From contig JALHOD010000004.1 of assembly GCA_022843165.1 (NCBI GenBank), forward strand, positions 1 through 64,000: DNA of 64,000 nucleotides, in the 5' to 3' direction. This DNA comes from Pseudorhodoplanes sp. GTDB lineage: Bacteria > Pseudomonadota > Alphaproteobacteria > Rhizobiales > Xanthobacteraceae. The notes under the pieces were generated by a model. It made no database searches, was not told the DNA's origin, and saw nothing but the letters and a program-made list of their open reading frames with translations. Position 1 is the stretch's first letter. Every line of letters begins with the position of its first letter. This document shows positions 1-8,095 of the stretch, piece by piece. A program made the position numbers and the translations under genes.

Positions 1-1
1 C

Positions 2-556
2 AAGGAGAACTGGAAGAAGCGCAGCGCGCGGCTGCGCGACCTGCCGCCGGCGGCGCGCCTGCTCAATGAGGCGACGGCGTTGCTGACGGCGCCCGACGAA
101 CCTGACGAGAAGTCGCCCCCCACCCCTGACCCCTCCCCACCGCTGGCGGGAGGAGGGGAATCGCGCGGCACTTCCTCCGCCATCGAGCGTCTCGAACGGC
201 TGGTGGAGAAAGAGCTGACGGCCGAGGAGGCCGTGCGGGCGCAGCTCGGCCCGCTGCCGCGCAATGCGGCGGACGCCGAACGCACGGCGCGCACGCTCTC
301 GACCCTCACGCAAACCCTGCACGCGCTGCAACGCCTGCGCGGCGGAAAGGCACCGGACCTCGATGACGATGACGACATGCCCCGCGACATCGACGCCTTC
401 CGTCGCGACCTTGCGCGCCGCATTGACGCGTTCGTCGCAAGCCGGACTGAGCCTGCCGATGCTGGCGGCGATCCCGGTCCCGCTGTGGCGGAGGCTGGAC
501 CGGGACTTCGCGACGCTGGCGCATCGTCATCAGGAGCCGCCGGACCGCGCGCATGA
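2..556 (+). CDS. Partial gene upstream of terL, possible terminase small subunit
   Basis: The reading frame is open from the window edge, so the N-terminus is missing. The visible 184 residues begin with a basic helix (KENWKKRSARLRDLPPAAR), then a Pro/Gly linker that is the translation of a GC-rich palindromic repeat, then an acidic helical stretch with a DLDDDDDMP run and an Ala/Gly-rich tail. Its position immediately before, and overlapping, a large terminase fits a packaging small subunit or a gene-transfer-agent accessory gene, but no diagnostic motif is visible. The function is inferred from position only. Confidence 0.5.
   Translation, partial: KENWKKRSARLRDLPPAARLLNEATALLTAPDEPDEKSPPTPDPSPPLAGGGESRGTSSAIERLERLVEKELTAEEAVRAQLGPLPRNAADAERTARTLSTLTQTLHALQRLRGGKAPDLDDDDDMPRDIDAFRRDLARRIDAFVASRTEPADAGGDPGPAVAEAGPGLRDAGASSSGAAGPRA
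130..158. repeat. GC-rich palindrome embedded in a coding region
   Basis: CCCCTCC (130-136) pairs with GGAGGGG (152-158) around a CGCTGGCGG core. In frame it reads as a Pro-rich then Gly-rich linker (PDPSPPLAGGGE). It resembles the CCCTCCCCT/AGGGGAGGG palindromes found intergenically near 9.5 kb and 13.6 kb. Confidence 0.5.
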
Positions 557-1742
557 CGGCGGCGCCTGGACCACCTGGCTGATGCTGGGCGGGCGCGGCG
601 CCGGCAAGACGCGGCTCGGCGCCGAATGGGTGCGCGCGCTGGTGCACGGCACTCAGCCTTACGCCGCGCGCCCGCACGGGCGCATCGCGCTCGTCGGCGA
701 AAGCGCGCTCGACGCGCGCGCGGTGATGATCGAAGGCGAATCCGGATTGCTGCGGACATCTCCGCGCCGCGAGCGGCCAAGCTGGATCTCCTCGCGCCGC
801 AGGCTGGAATGGAGCAACGGCGCGGTGGCGGAGCTGTTCTCGGCGGAAGACCCGGACAGCCTGCGCGGGCCGCAATTCGAGGCGGCGTGGTGCGACGAAC
901 TCGCCAAGTGGCGCGACGCGGAAGCGACCTTCGACATGCTGCAATTCGCGCTGCGGCTGGGCCGGCATCCGCGCCAGCTCGTGACCACCACGCCGCGGCC
1001 GATCCCGCTGCTGAAGCGGCTGATCGCCGATCCGCGCAGCGCGGTGACACGCGCCACCACGCACGCGAATGCCGCGCATCTGTCGCCGGCCTTTCTCGAC
1101 GCGGTGATCGGCCGCTATGCCGGCACGCGGCTGGGGCGGCAGGAAATCGACGGCGAGATCATCGCGGACCGGCCGGATGCCCTGTGGTCGCGCGAGATCA
1201 TCGAACGCGCGCGCGTCGCCGCCGCGCCGCCGCTGGCGCGTATCGTGATCGGGATCGATCCGCCCGCGTCATCGCGCGAGGGTGCGGATGCCTGCGGCAT
1301 CGTGGCGGCGGGGCGCAGCGCGGATGGCGGCGTGTATGTGCTGGAGGACGCGACCGCGCAGGGCCTGCCGCCGGCGGGCTGGGCGGCGCGCGCGATCGCG
1401 CTCTATCGCCGGCATTGCGCCGACATGATGGTGGCGGAGGTCAACCAGGGCGGCGAGATGGTGCGCGCGGTGTTGCGGCAGGTCGATGCGTCGGTGCCGC
1501 TGAAGACCGTGCATGCGACACGCGGCAAATATCTGCGCGCCGAGCCGGTGGCCGCGATGTACGCGCAGGGCCGGGTGAAGCATGTCGATCCGCCGCCGGA
1601 GCAGCTGGAGGACGAGATGTGCGACTTCGCACTGAACGGATTGTCCGACGGCCGCTCGCCCGACCGGCTCGACGCGCTGGTCTGGGCGGTGACCGAACTG
1701 ACGGCGCGTGCGCATGAGGGGCCGCGGATCAGGTTTCTGTAA
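459..1742 (+). CDS. Phage/GTA-type terminase large subunit
   Basis: Large terminase, the ATPase-nuclease that packages DNA into a phage or gene-transfer-agent capsid. From ATG 459 it is 427 residues, the usual length for the GTA type. A Walker A motif (GGRGAGKTR) lies near residue 50 and a Walker B-like segment (AAWCDELAKW) near residue 147. A coupling-type segment (LVTTTPRPIP) follows. The C-terminal RNase H-like nuclease shows its acidic positions in VIGIDPP, VAEVNQGG and DRLDALVWA. A TTG at 423 is an alternative start; the longer frame back to 264 is Arg-rich and looks non-coding. It overlaps the upstream gene by about 100 nt and ends 11 nt from the convergent ddl stop. Only this edge of the cluster is visible, so GTA versus prophage cannot be decided. 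Confidence 0.9.
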   Translation: MLAAIPVPLWRRLDRDFATLAHRHQEPPDRAHDGGAWTTWLMLGGRGAGKTRLGAEWVRALVHGTQPYAARPHGRIALVGESALDARAVMIEGESGLLRTSPRRERPSWISSRRRLEWSNGAVAELFSAEDPDSLRGPQFEAAWCDELAKWRDAEATFDMLQFALRLGRHPRQLVTTTPRPIPLLKRLIADPRSAVTRATTHANAAHLSPAFLDAVIGRYAGTRLGRQEIDGEIIADRPDALWSREIIERARVAAAPPLARIVIGIDPPASSREGADACGIVAAGRSADGGVYVLEDATAQGLPPAGWAARAIALYRRHCADMMVAEVNQGGEMVRAVLRQVDASVPLKTVHATRGKYLRAEPVAAMYAQGRVKHVDPPPEQLEDEMCDFALNGLSDGRSPDRLDALVWAVTELTARAHEGPRIRFL

Positions 1743-1753
1743 ATGGCGACGCC

Positions 1754-2671
1754 TCACCGCTCCAGCGAGGCGTCCTCGATCATCCACGCGACCAGTTGCT
1801 CGAACGACATCCCGGCATAAGCCGCCAGTTCGGGCACCAGCGAGGTTTCGGTCATGCCGGGCTGGGTGTTCACTTCCAGGCAGGCCAGTCCGGCCACACC
1901 GGCGCTGTCGTCCCAGCGGAAATCGGCGCGCGTCACGCCGCGGCAGGCGAGCGCGCGGTGCGCGGCCAGCGTCAGCCGCTGCACCTCCGTATAGACATCG
2001 GCGGGAATTTTCGCCGGCAGCACATGCGCGGAGCCGCCGGGCGCGTATTTCGCCTCGTAATCGTAGAACCGCACTTTCGGCACGATCTCGATCACGTCCA
2101 GCGCCTGCTCGCCGATCACCGCGCAGGTCAGTTCCTTGCCGGGGATGTAACGCTCGCACAAAATCATCTCGCCAAAGGTCCAGTCCTCGCGGAACAATTC
2201 CTGCGGCGGATGCGCGTGCTGTTCGGTGACGATGAAGACGCCGACGCTGGAGCCTTCCGCGACCGGCTTGATCACATAGGGCCGCGGGAGCAGATGCGCT
2301 TTCGCGGCCTCGAAGCGCGAGACCACCAGGCCCTCCGGCACCGGCACGCCGGCCGCCTTCAGCATGACCTTGGCGAGATCCTTCTGCATGGCGAGCGAGG
2401 AGGCCAGCACGCCGGAATGGGTATAGGGAATCCCGATCACCTCCAGCACGCCCTGCAAGGTGCCGTCCTCGCCCGGCCGGCCGTGCAGCACGTTGAGCGC
2501 GACGTCCGGCTTCAGGCTTTGCAGCACGGTCGCGATGTCGCGCTGCACATCCACGCGGCTGACGCGATAGCCGGCGCGCTCGGCCGCATCGGCGCAGGCG
2601 GCCCCCGAGCGCAGCGAGACCTCGCGCTCGGCCGACCAGCCGCCCATCAGAACCGCGACATGTCTGCTCAT
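1754..2671 (-). CDS. ddl: D-alanine--D-alanine ligase
   Basis: ATP-grasp ligase making D-Ala-D-Ala for the peptidoglycan stem peptide in the cytoplasm. The 305-residue length is typical of DdlB. The N-terminus reads [19 protein letters not shown], the family's Gly-rich nucleotide loop. The ATP-grasp core has [16 protein letters not shown], and the metal-binding end is [16 protein letters not shown] at 2671 was chosen because it overlaps the murB stop by 4 nt (ATGA), indicating translational coupling. The longer open frame upstream is just murB read in another frame. It is the last gene of the cluster here; the usual ftsQ-ftsA-ftsZ do not follow. Confidence 0.96.
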   Translation of the reverse strand: MSRHVAVLMGGWSAEREVSLRSGAACADAAERAGYRVSRVDVQRDIATVLQSLKPDVALNVLHGRPGEDGTLQGVLEVIGIPYTHSGVLASSLAMQKDLAKVMLKAAGVPVPEGLVVSRFEAAKAHLLPRPYVIKPVAEGSSVGVFIVTEQHAHPPQELFREDWTFGEMILCERYIPGKELTCAVIGEQALDVIEIVPKVRFYDYEAKYAPGGSAHVLPAKIPADVYTEVQRLTLAAHRALACRGVTRADFRWDDSAGVAGLACLEVNTQPGMTETSLVPELAAYAGMSFEQLVAWMIEDASLER

Positions 2672-3588
2672 GCGACAACTCCGATGCGCTTGATTTCCCA
2701 GTCCAGCGTCACGCCGGATTTTTCCTTCACGCGCCGGCGCACGGTCTCGCCCAGCGTCTCGATGTCCTGCGCGGTGGCATGGCCGCGGTTGATCAAAAAA
2801 TTGCAGTGCAGGTCCGAGACCTGCGCGTCGCCGACCACCAGCCCGCGGCAGCCGGCGGCGTCGATCAGTTGCCAGGCCTTGTGGCCTTCCGGATTCTTGA
2901 AGGTGGAGCCGCCGGTGCGGCTCTTGATCGGCTGCGTCGCCTCGCGCGCTTCGGTGATCTTGTCCATCTCGGCGGCAATCACCGCGCGGTCGCCCGGCTC
3001 GCCCTGGAACAGCGCCTGGGTGAAGACGATGTCCTCGGGCGCGCCGCAATGGCGATAGGTATAATGCATGTCGCGGTTCCCGAGGACATGGATGTTGCCC
3101 TTGCGGTCGACGCCGCGCGCCTCGACCAGCGCGTCCTTGGTCTCGCGGCCATAGGCGCCGCCATTCATGCGCAAGGCGCCGCCGATGCCGCCGGGAATGC
3201 CGCGCATGAAGGACAGCCCGGCGATGCCGGCCTCCTGCGCGGCCCGCGCCACCTTCACATCGGGAACGGCGGTGCCGGCGCGGATGCGGGCGCCCTCTTC
3301 CACGCTGATCTCGCCGAAGCCGCGGCCAAGCCGGATCACGACGCCCGGCACGCCACCGTCGCGCACGATCAGGTTGGAGCCAAGGCCGACCACAATGACA
3401 GGAATCTCGGCCGGCAGATTCCGAAGGAAATAGGCGAGATCGCTTTCGTCGTCCGGCGTGAACAAGACCTGCGCCGGCCCGCCCACGCGGAACCAGGTGA
3501 GATCGGCGAGCGGCTGGTTGGCGATCAGCCGGCCGCGCAATTGCGGCATCCGCGCTTTCAGATCGGCGGTGATGTCGGGGAAGGTCAT
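2668..3588 (-). CDS. murB: UDP-N-acetylenolpyruvoylglucosamine reductase
   Basis: FAD- and NADPH-dependent reduction of UDP-GlcNAc-enolpyruvate to UDP-MurNAc. The 306 residues include the FAD-binding segment [14 protein letters not shown], the motif [19 protein letters not shown], and [13 protein letters not shown], which carries the Ser used as proton donor. The C-terminal helix region contains [16 protein letters not shown]. The start at 3588 lies only 14 nt from the left inverted repeat of a GIY-YIG element, so the normal murC-murB junction has been interrupted. It overlaps ddl by 4 nt. Confidence 0.96.
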   Translation of the reverse strand: MTFPDITADLKARMPQLRGRLIANQPLADLTWFRVGGPAQVLFTPDDESDLAYFLRNLPAEIPVIVVGLGSNLIVRDGGVPGVVIRLGRGFGEISVEEGARIRAGTAVPDVKVARAAQEAGIAGLSFMRGIPGGIGGALRMNGGAYGRETKDALVEARGVDRKGNIHVLGNRDMHYTYRHCGAPEDIVFTQALFQGEPGDRAVIAAEMDKITEAREATQPIKSRTGGSTFKNPEGHKAWQLIDAAGCRGLVVGDAQVSDLHCNFLINRGHATAQDIETLGETVRRRVKEKSGVTLDWEIKRIGVVA

Positions 3589-3602
3589 GCAGGCACCAGC
3601 AA

Positions 3603-3630
3603 GTCATGGCCGGGCTTGTCCCGGCCATCC
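3603..3630 (+). repeat. Left 28-bp terminal inverted repeat
   Basis: Exact reverse complement of 3942-3969. It is internally palindromic around CTTG and contains the ATG used by the longest GIY-YIG frame. Confidence 0.9.
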
Positions 3631-3650
3631 ACGAGCGGCCCACTCGGACG

Positions 3651-3968
3651 ATGGCGGGATACGTCTACATTCTCACCAACAGGCCGAACGGCATTCCGTA
3701 TGTCGGCGTCACGAGCGATCTTATTCGCCGAATTGCTGAACATCGCGAGGGAGCAATTCAGGACTTTACTGGGCGGTACAGCCTCAAGCGTCTCGTCTAT
3801 TTTGAAGTCTATGACGACATTCGTATCGCCATTCAACATGAGAAGAATATCAAACATTGGCCGCGAACGTGGAAGACCGGGTTGTTCCTTGCGTCCAATA
3901 CGCAACGGGATGACCTTTTCGAGTCCCTGCTTCAGAGTCGCGGATGGCCGGGACAAGCCCGGCCATGA
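3651..3968 (+). CDS. GIY-YIG nuclease-domain protein
   Basis: Small single-domain protein of the GIY-YIG superfamily (UPF0213/UvrC-N-like). ATG 3651 gives 105 residues beginning MAGYVYILTNRPNGIPYVGV, in which GYVYIL and PYVGV are the GIY and YIG strands. Next come the catalytic Arg helix (SDLIRRIAEH) and the motif-rich segment RLVYFEVYDDIRIAIQHEKN, with the metal-binding Glu expected in HEKNIKHW. An in-frame ATG at 3606, inside the left repeat, would add 15 repeat-encoded residues. The last residues (GWPGQARP) and the stop are encoded by the right repeat. GIY-YIG domains occur in homing nucleases and repair enzymes; the role of this stand-alone type is unknown. Inference: it may act on the palindromic ends that surround it. 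Confidence 0.85.
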   Translation: MAGYVYILTNRPNGIPYVGVTSDLIRRIAEHREGAIQDFTGRYSLKRLVYFEVYDDIRIAIQHEKNIKHWPRTWKTGLFLASNTQRDDLFESLLQSRGWPGQARP

Positions 3969-3969
3969 C
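3942..3969 (-). repeat. Right 28-bp terminal inverted repeat
   Basis: Exact reverse complement of 3603-3630. It supplies the TGA stop codon of the GIY-YIG gene. Confidence 0.9.
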
Positions 3970-4005
3970 GGTGGAGAGGCAATTGCCTGATCCAAAGTCA
4001 TCAGC

Positions 4006-5412
4006 CTAAACTCCCAGCGCCTTCAATTCGCCTGGCAGCGCATAGGCCCATTGCGTGATGTTGCCGGCGCCGAGGCACACCACCATGTCGCCCGGCTGCG
4101 CGATGCCCTTGACCAGGGATGCGAGTTTTTCCGACGAGTCGAGCGCGACCACGTTGCGATGCCCGCGCGCGCGCATGCCCGCCATCAGGTGATCGCGGTC
4201 GATGCCCTCGATCGGCGCCTCGCCGGCGGCATAGACGTCGGCGACGATCACGGTGTCGGCGTCGTTGAAGCAGGTGCAGAACGCCTCGAACAATTGCTGC
4301 AGCCGGGTGTAGCGATGCGGCTGCATGACCGCGATCACCCGGCCCTTGCTGGATTCGCGCGCCGCCTTCAGCACCGCGGCGATCTCCACCGGATGATGGC
4401 CATAGTCATCAATGATGGCGACGCCGTTCCAGTCGCCGGTGCGTGTGAAGCGCCGCTTCACGCCGCCGAAGGAGGCCAGCGCCTTGCGGATCAGGTCGGC
4501 TTTCACGCCGAGTTCGTGCGCCACCGTGATCGCGGCCGTCGCATTGAGCGCATTGTGGCGGCCGGGCATCGGCAAGGTGAGATCGCGGATCGCATGCTCG
4601 CGACCGCCGTCGCGGCCGCGGAACACCACGGAGAAATTGGAGGCGCCGTTGACATGCGAGAGATCGACCAGGCGCGCATCGGCCTGCGGATTCTCGCCAT
4701 AGGTGACGATGCGGCGGTCGACGATGCGGCCGACCAGCGTCTGCACCTCGGGATGGTCGGTGCACATCACCGCGAAACCGTAGAACGGCACGTTTTCGAC
4801 AAAGGCCTGGAACGCGGCCTTCACGGCCTCGAAAGTCTGGAAATGATCGAGATGCTCGGGATCGACATTGGTGACGATGGCGACGTCCGCCGGCAGTTTC
4901 AGGAAGGTGCCGTCGGATTCGTCGGCTTCCACCACCATCCAGTCGCCGGCGCCGAGCCGCGCATTGGTGCCGTAGGCGTTGATGATGCCGCCGTTGATCA
5001 CGGTCGGATCGAATCCGCCGGCATCGAGCAAGGCCGCGACCATCGAGGTCGTCGTGGTCTTGCCGTGGGTGCCGGCAATGGCGACCGCCGAGCGCAGCCG
5101 CATCAGTTCGGCCAGCATCTCTGCGCGCCGCACCACCGGCAGGCGCTTGGCGCGCGCGGCGACCAGTTCCGGGTTGTCGCGCTTGATGGCGGAGGAAACC
5201 ACCACCACGGCGGCGTCATCGACGTTCCTGGCCTCGTGGCCGATCGCGATGGCGATGCCCTTCTCGCGCAGGCGCTTCACGTTGGCGCTTTCGGCGACGT
5301 CGGAGCCCGACACCTTGTAGCCGAGATTGGCCAGCACCTCGGCGATGCCGCTCATGCCGATGCCCCCGATGCCGACAAAATGGATCGGGCCGATGTCGCG
5401 CGGCAATTTCAT
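4006..5412 (-). CDS. murC: UDP-N-acetylmuramate--L-alanine ligase
   Basis: First Mur ligase: adds L-Ala to UDP-MurNAc in the cytoplasm, using ATP. Its 468 residues match the family. The N-terminal UDP-binding loop is [12 protein letters not shown] (residues 11-22), the ATP P-loop GTHGKTTTT lies at about 114-122, and the central domain contains EADESDGTF. The C-terminal domain carries [10 protein letters not shown] and [10 protein letters not shown]. It follows murG after 22 nt. murB should follow directly but is separated from it by the GIY-YIG element. Confidence 0.97.
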   Translation of the reverse strand: MKLPRDIGPIHFVGIGGIGMSGIAEVLANLGYKVSGSDVAESANVKRLREKGIAIAIGHEARNVDDAAVVVVSSAIKRDNPELVAARAKRLPVVRRAEMLAELMRLRSAVAIAGTHGKTTTTSMVAALLDAGGFDPTVINGGIINAYGTNARLGAGDWMVVEADESDGTFLKLPADVAIVTNVDPEHLDHFQTFEAVKAAFQAFVENVPFYGFAVMCTDHPEVQTLVGRIVDRRIVTYGENPQADARLVDLSHVNGASNFSVVFRGRDGGREHAIRDLTLPMPGRHNALNATAAITVAHELGVKADLIRKALASFGGVKRRFTRTGDWNGVAIIDDYGHHPVEIAAVLKAARESSKGRVIAVMQPHRYTRLQQLFEAFCTCFNDADTVIVADVYAAGEAPIEGIDRDHLMAGMRARGHRNVVALDSSEKLASLVKGIAQPGDMVVCLGAGNITQWAYALPGELKALGV

Positions 5413-5434
5413 GGAAAACCCAACCCCTGTGACT

Positions 5435-6538
5435 TCAGCCTTTGACGCGGGCCACTTTCAGTACCAATTCGGCCAGTTGGCAGGCGGCGTCAAGCGCGCC
5501 CGCCGCCCGCGCGGCCCCCGCCATGGCGGCCAGACGGCGGGAATCCCCCGCCAGAGCGGCGATTTCGGCGGCCAGACGGTCGGGGGTGAAATCCGCCTGC
5601 AGCAGGCGGATCGCGCCGCCGGCCTGTTCCAGCACCGCGGCATTGGCGGCCTGGTCCTGGTCCAGCGCATGCGGCAGCGGCACCAGGATGGCGGGCCGGC
5701 CGACGGCCGAGAGTTCCGCCACCGTCGAGGCGCCGGAGCGCGAGATCACCAGATGCGAGTCCGCCATGCGCGCGGGCAGATCGCTGAAGAACGGCGCGAT
5801 CTCCGCTTTCACGCCCGACTTCGCATAGCTCTCGCGCACCGCCTGCACATCCTCCTCGCGCGCCTGCTGCACGATCTTCAGCCGCATCTTCAGATGCTCT
5901 TCCAGCCGCGCGACGGCGGGCGGCACGATCTCGGCCATGATGCGCGCGCCCTGGCTGCCGCCGAACACAAGGACGCGGAAGGCGCCGTCCGGCTTCGGCG
6001 CATCATAGGGAACGGCCGCCGCCTCGATCACCGCCGGACGCACGGGGTTGCCGACATGCGTGGTCTTGGCCGCGAGATCGGGATTGCCGTCCGTGATGCC
6101 CGGAAAGCCGGTGGCGATGGCGGTGACGCTGCGCGCCAGGAATCTGTTGGCGCGGCCCATCACCGCGTTCTGCTCGTGGATGAGAGTCGGAATCCTGCGC
6201 AGCGATGCCGCCAGCAGCGGCGGCACGCTCGGATAGCCGCCGAAGCCGACGACCACCACCGGCCTGACGCGGCCCAGCATTGCAAACGCCTTGCCGGTGC
6301 CATAGGCCAGCGTGCCGGCGGTGCGCATCAGCGACAGCGGATCGCGACCGCGCAAGGTCGCGCTCGGAATCACATGCACCTGCGAAAAATGTTCACTGAA
6401 CTTCGCCGCGCGGGCGTCGGTCGCGAGCGCGACGTCGACGCCCTGGCGCACGAGCGCGGCGCTCAGCGCCTCGGCCGGAAACAGATGCCCGCCGGTGCCG
6501 CCGGCTGCGAGAAGCACAAGCGGCCCGCTCTTGGTCAT
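5435..6538 (-). CDS. murG: Undecaprenyldiphospho-muramoylpentapeptide GlcNAc transferase
   Basis: GT28-family enzyme on the inner face of the membrane that converts lipid I to lipid II with UDP-GlcNAc. The protein has 367 residues. The N-terminal loop [17 protein letters not shown] is diagnostic. [18 protein letters not shown] and [16 protein letters not shown] are the acceptor-side motifs, and [11 protein letters not shown] and [25 protein letters not shown] the donor-side ones. It is separated from ftsW by 200 nt that hold a palindromic repeat. Confidence 0.97.
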   Translation of the reverse strand: MTKSGPLVLLAAGGTGGHLFPAEALSAALVRQGVDVALATDARAAKFSEHFSQVHVIPSATLRGRDPLSLMRTAGTLAYGTGKAFAMLGRVRPVVVVGFGGYPSVPPLLAASLRRIPTLIHEQNAVMGRANRFLARSVTAIATGFPGITDGNPDLAAKTTHVGNPVRPAVIEAAAVPYDAPKPDGAFRVLVFGGSQGARIMAEIVPPAVARLEEHLKMRLKIVQQAREEDVQAVRESYAKSGVKAEIAPFFSDLPARMADSHLVISRSGASTVAELSAVGRPAILVPLPHALDQDQAANAAVLEQAGGAIRLLQADFTPDRLAAEIAALAGDSRRLAAMAGAARAAGALDAACQLAELVLKVARVKG

Positions 6539-6619
6539 TCACAAATCCTGTCGTCGCGAAAGCGGGAACCCATATCATAGTCATAGCAAATCCAGCGCCG
6601 GTTTCATCCATTCTTCCGC

Positions 6620-6716
6620 CCTCATCCTGAGGAGCGCTCCGCAGGAGCGTCTCGACGGACGAGGACGGCCCCATCCTTCGAGACGCATTGCTTCGCAATG
6701 CTCCTCAGGATGAGGC
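6620..6716. repeat. ~97-bp imperfect palindrome downstream of ftsW (copy A)
   Basis: Both ends read CTCATCCTGAGGAGC in inverted orientation, with two inner hairpins (GCTCCGCAGGAGC and GCATTGCTTCGCAATGC). It is nearly the reverse complement of the block at 7912-8012. A shorter relative lies at 49929-49987. It occupies the murG-ftsW gap without interrupting a gene. Confidence 0.85.
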
Positions 6717-6738
6717 CGACTGAGGGCTGGCGCTGATC

Positions 6739-7893
6739 TCAAGCCAGGCTTCCGGCCGGGTGGAAATGTCCGCGGCTCTGGAGCTGCTCGGCGCGCGGAC
6801 GCTCGCGCGTCAGCGCCAGCAGCATGCCCATGCCATAGGCCAGCGACAGCAGCGAGGAGCCGCCATAGGAGATGAACGGCAGCGTCATGCCCTTGGCCGG
6901 GATCAGATGCAGGTTCACCGCCATGTTGATCGCCGACTGCGCGCCGAACAGCACGGCGAGGCCGGCCGCCGCGAAGCGCGCGAAGGCGTCCTCGTTGTGA
7001 AAGGCGCGCGACAGGGTGCGGATCACGATGAAGGAGAACAGCGCGACGATCACGATACAGAGCACAATGCCGAATTCCTCCGCCGCCACCGCGAAGATGA
7101 AGTCGGCATGGCTGTCCGGGAGAATGCGTTTCACCACGCCCTCGCCCGGTCCCTTGCCGAACCAGCCGCCGCGCAGGAAGGATTCGACCGCATTGTCGAT
7201 CTGGAAGGTATCGCCGGAGGACGGATCGAAGAAGCGCTTGAAGCGGCGCGCGACATGCGGAACCGTGAAATAGGCGCCGGTCAGTCCGACGATGGCCGCG
7301 CCGCCGAGTCCGACCACCCAGATCACGCGCATGCCGGCGATGAAGAACAGCGCGCCCCAGACCATCGCGATCAGCATGGTCTGCCCGAAATCCGGCTGCA
7401 GGATGAGCAGGCTTCCCACCAGACCGAGCAGAAACAGCGCGACGGTGTTGGCCGGCATTTCCGGGCGGCGCGAGGATTCCGCGAACAGCCAGGCGATCAG
7501 GATCACGAAGGCGGGCTTGACGAATTCGGACGGCTGGATATTGACCCCGAGCAGCACGATCCAGCGCCGCGCGCCCTTGATCTCGGTGCCGACGAACAGC
7601 GTCGCCGCCAGCAGCAGCGTCGAGATCACGAACACGGCGAGCGCGAGCCTGCGGATCTGGCGCGGCGACAGGAACGAGGCGCCCAGCATGATCGCGATTG
7701 CCGGCACCAGATAGAGAATCTGGCGGTTGACGAAATGGAACGGATCGAGGCCGAGCTTGGTCGCCACCGGCGGGCTTGCGGCCAGCAGCAGGATGATGCC
7801 GGCCAGCATCAGCGCACCGATCGCGGCCAGCGTCAGCCGGTCGACCGTCCACCACCATTCCGCGAAAGGCGTACGCTGCGTGCGCGAGACCAT
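6739..7893 (-). CDS. ftsW: SEDS-family lipid II polymerase FtsW
   Basis: Polytopic inner-membrane SEDS glycosyltransferase that polymerises septal peptidoglycan together with its partner PBP (FtsI, in this cluster). It has 384 residues with about ten membrane helices. Family signatures visible are GARRWI, IQPSEFVKPAFVILIAW, LILQPDFGQTML and the C-terminal FISYGGSSLLSLAYGMGMLL. It starts at ATG 7893 in the cluster's usual place between murD and murG, but is bracketed by two inverted palindromic repeats. Confidence 0.97.
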   Translation of the reverse strand: MVSRTQRTPFAEWWWTVDRLTLAAIGALMLAGIILLLAASPPVATKLGLDPFHFVNRQILYLVPAIAIMLGASFLSPRQIRRLALAVFVISTLLLAATLFVGTEIKGARRWIVLLGVNIQPSEFVKPAFVILIAWLFAESSRRPEMPANTVALFLLGLVGSLLILQPDFGQTMLIAMVWGALFFIAGMRVIWVVGLGGAAIVGLTGAYFTVPHVARRFKRFFDPSSGDTFQIDNAVESFLRGGWFGKGPGEGVVKRILPDSHADFIFAVAAEEFGIVLCIVIVALFSFIVIRTLSRAFHNEDAFARFAAAGLAVLFGAQSAINMAVNLHLIPAKGMTLPFISYGGSSLLSLAYGMGMLLALTRERPRAEQLQSRGHFHPAGSLA

Positions 7894-7911
7894 GATACCC
7901 CGTTATCAATC

Positions 7912-8012
7912 GGCCTCATCCTGAGGAGCATTGCGAAGCAATGCGTCTCGAAGGATGGGCCGCCCTCGTCCTGCGAGACGCGCTCCTGCGGAGCGCTCCT
8001 CAGGATGAGGGC
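7912..8012. repeat. ~100-bp imperfect palindrome upstream of ftsW (copy B)
   Basis: CCTCATCCTGAGGAGC and GCTCCTCAGGATGAGG form the ends, with inner GCATTGCGAAGCAATGC and GCGCTCCTGCGGAGCGC hairpins. It matches the reverse complement of 6620-6716 almost base for base, so ftsW lies between inverted copies of the same element. Confidence 0.85.
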
Positions 8013-8095
8013 GGGATAGATTCAGTGTGAACGACCCCGGCCTTAGTGGTCGCCCAGGTCTGGTTTACGTCTGATTAAGATTCGGAAATTGCCGG

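Larger units (their letters stand above)
3603..3969. mobile_element. 367-bp GIY-YIG element bounded by perfect 28-bp inverted repeats
   Basis: Positions 3603-3630 and 3942-3969 are exact reverse complements over 28 bp; the left end begins GTCATGGCCGGGCTTGTCCC. Each arm is also itself a near-palindrome (ATGGCCGGG...CCCGGCCAT). Nearly everything between them is one open frame on the + strand encoding a GIY-YIG nuclease domain. The ATG of the longest frame (3606) lies in the left repeat and its TGA stop (3966-3968) in the right one. The element lies between murC and murB, opposite to the operon. Whether it is mobile is an inference; no target duplication was identified. Confidence 0.7.

Noticed and set aside
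264-458. N-terminal extension of the terminase frame
   Set aside because: Arg/Thr/Ser-rich and overlapping the upstream gene in another frame; homologous length starts near 459 or 423.
3585-4001. 138-codon minus frame across the GIY-YIG element
   Set aside because: Its ends are translations of the palindromic repeats and the middle is antisense to a recognisable nuclease domain.
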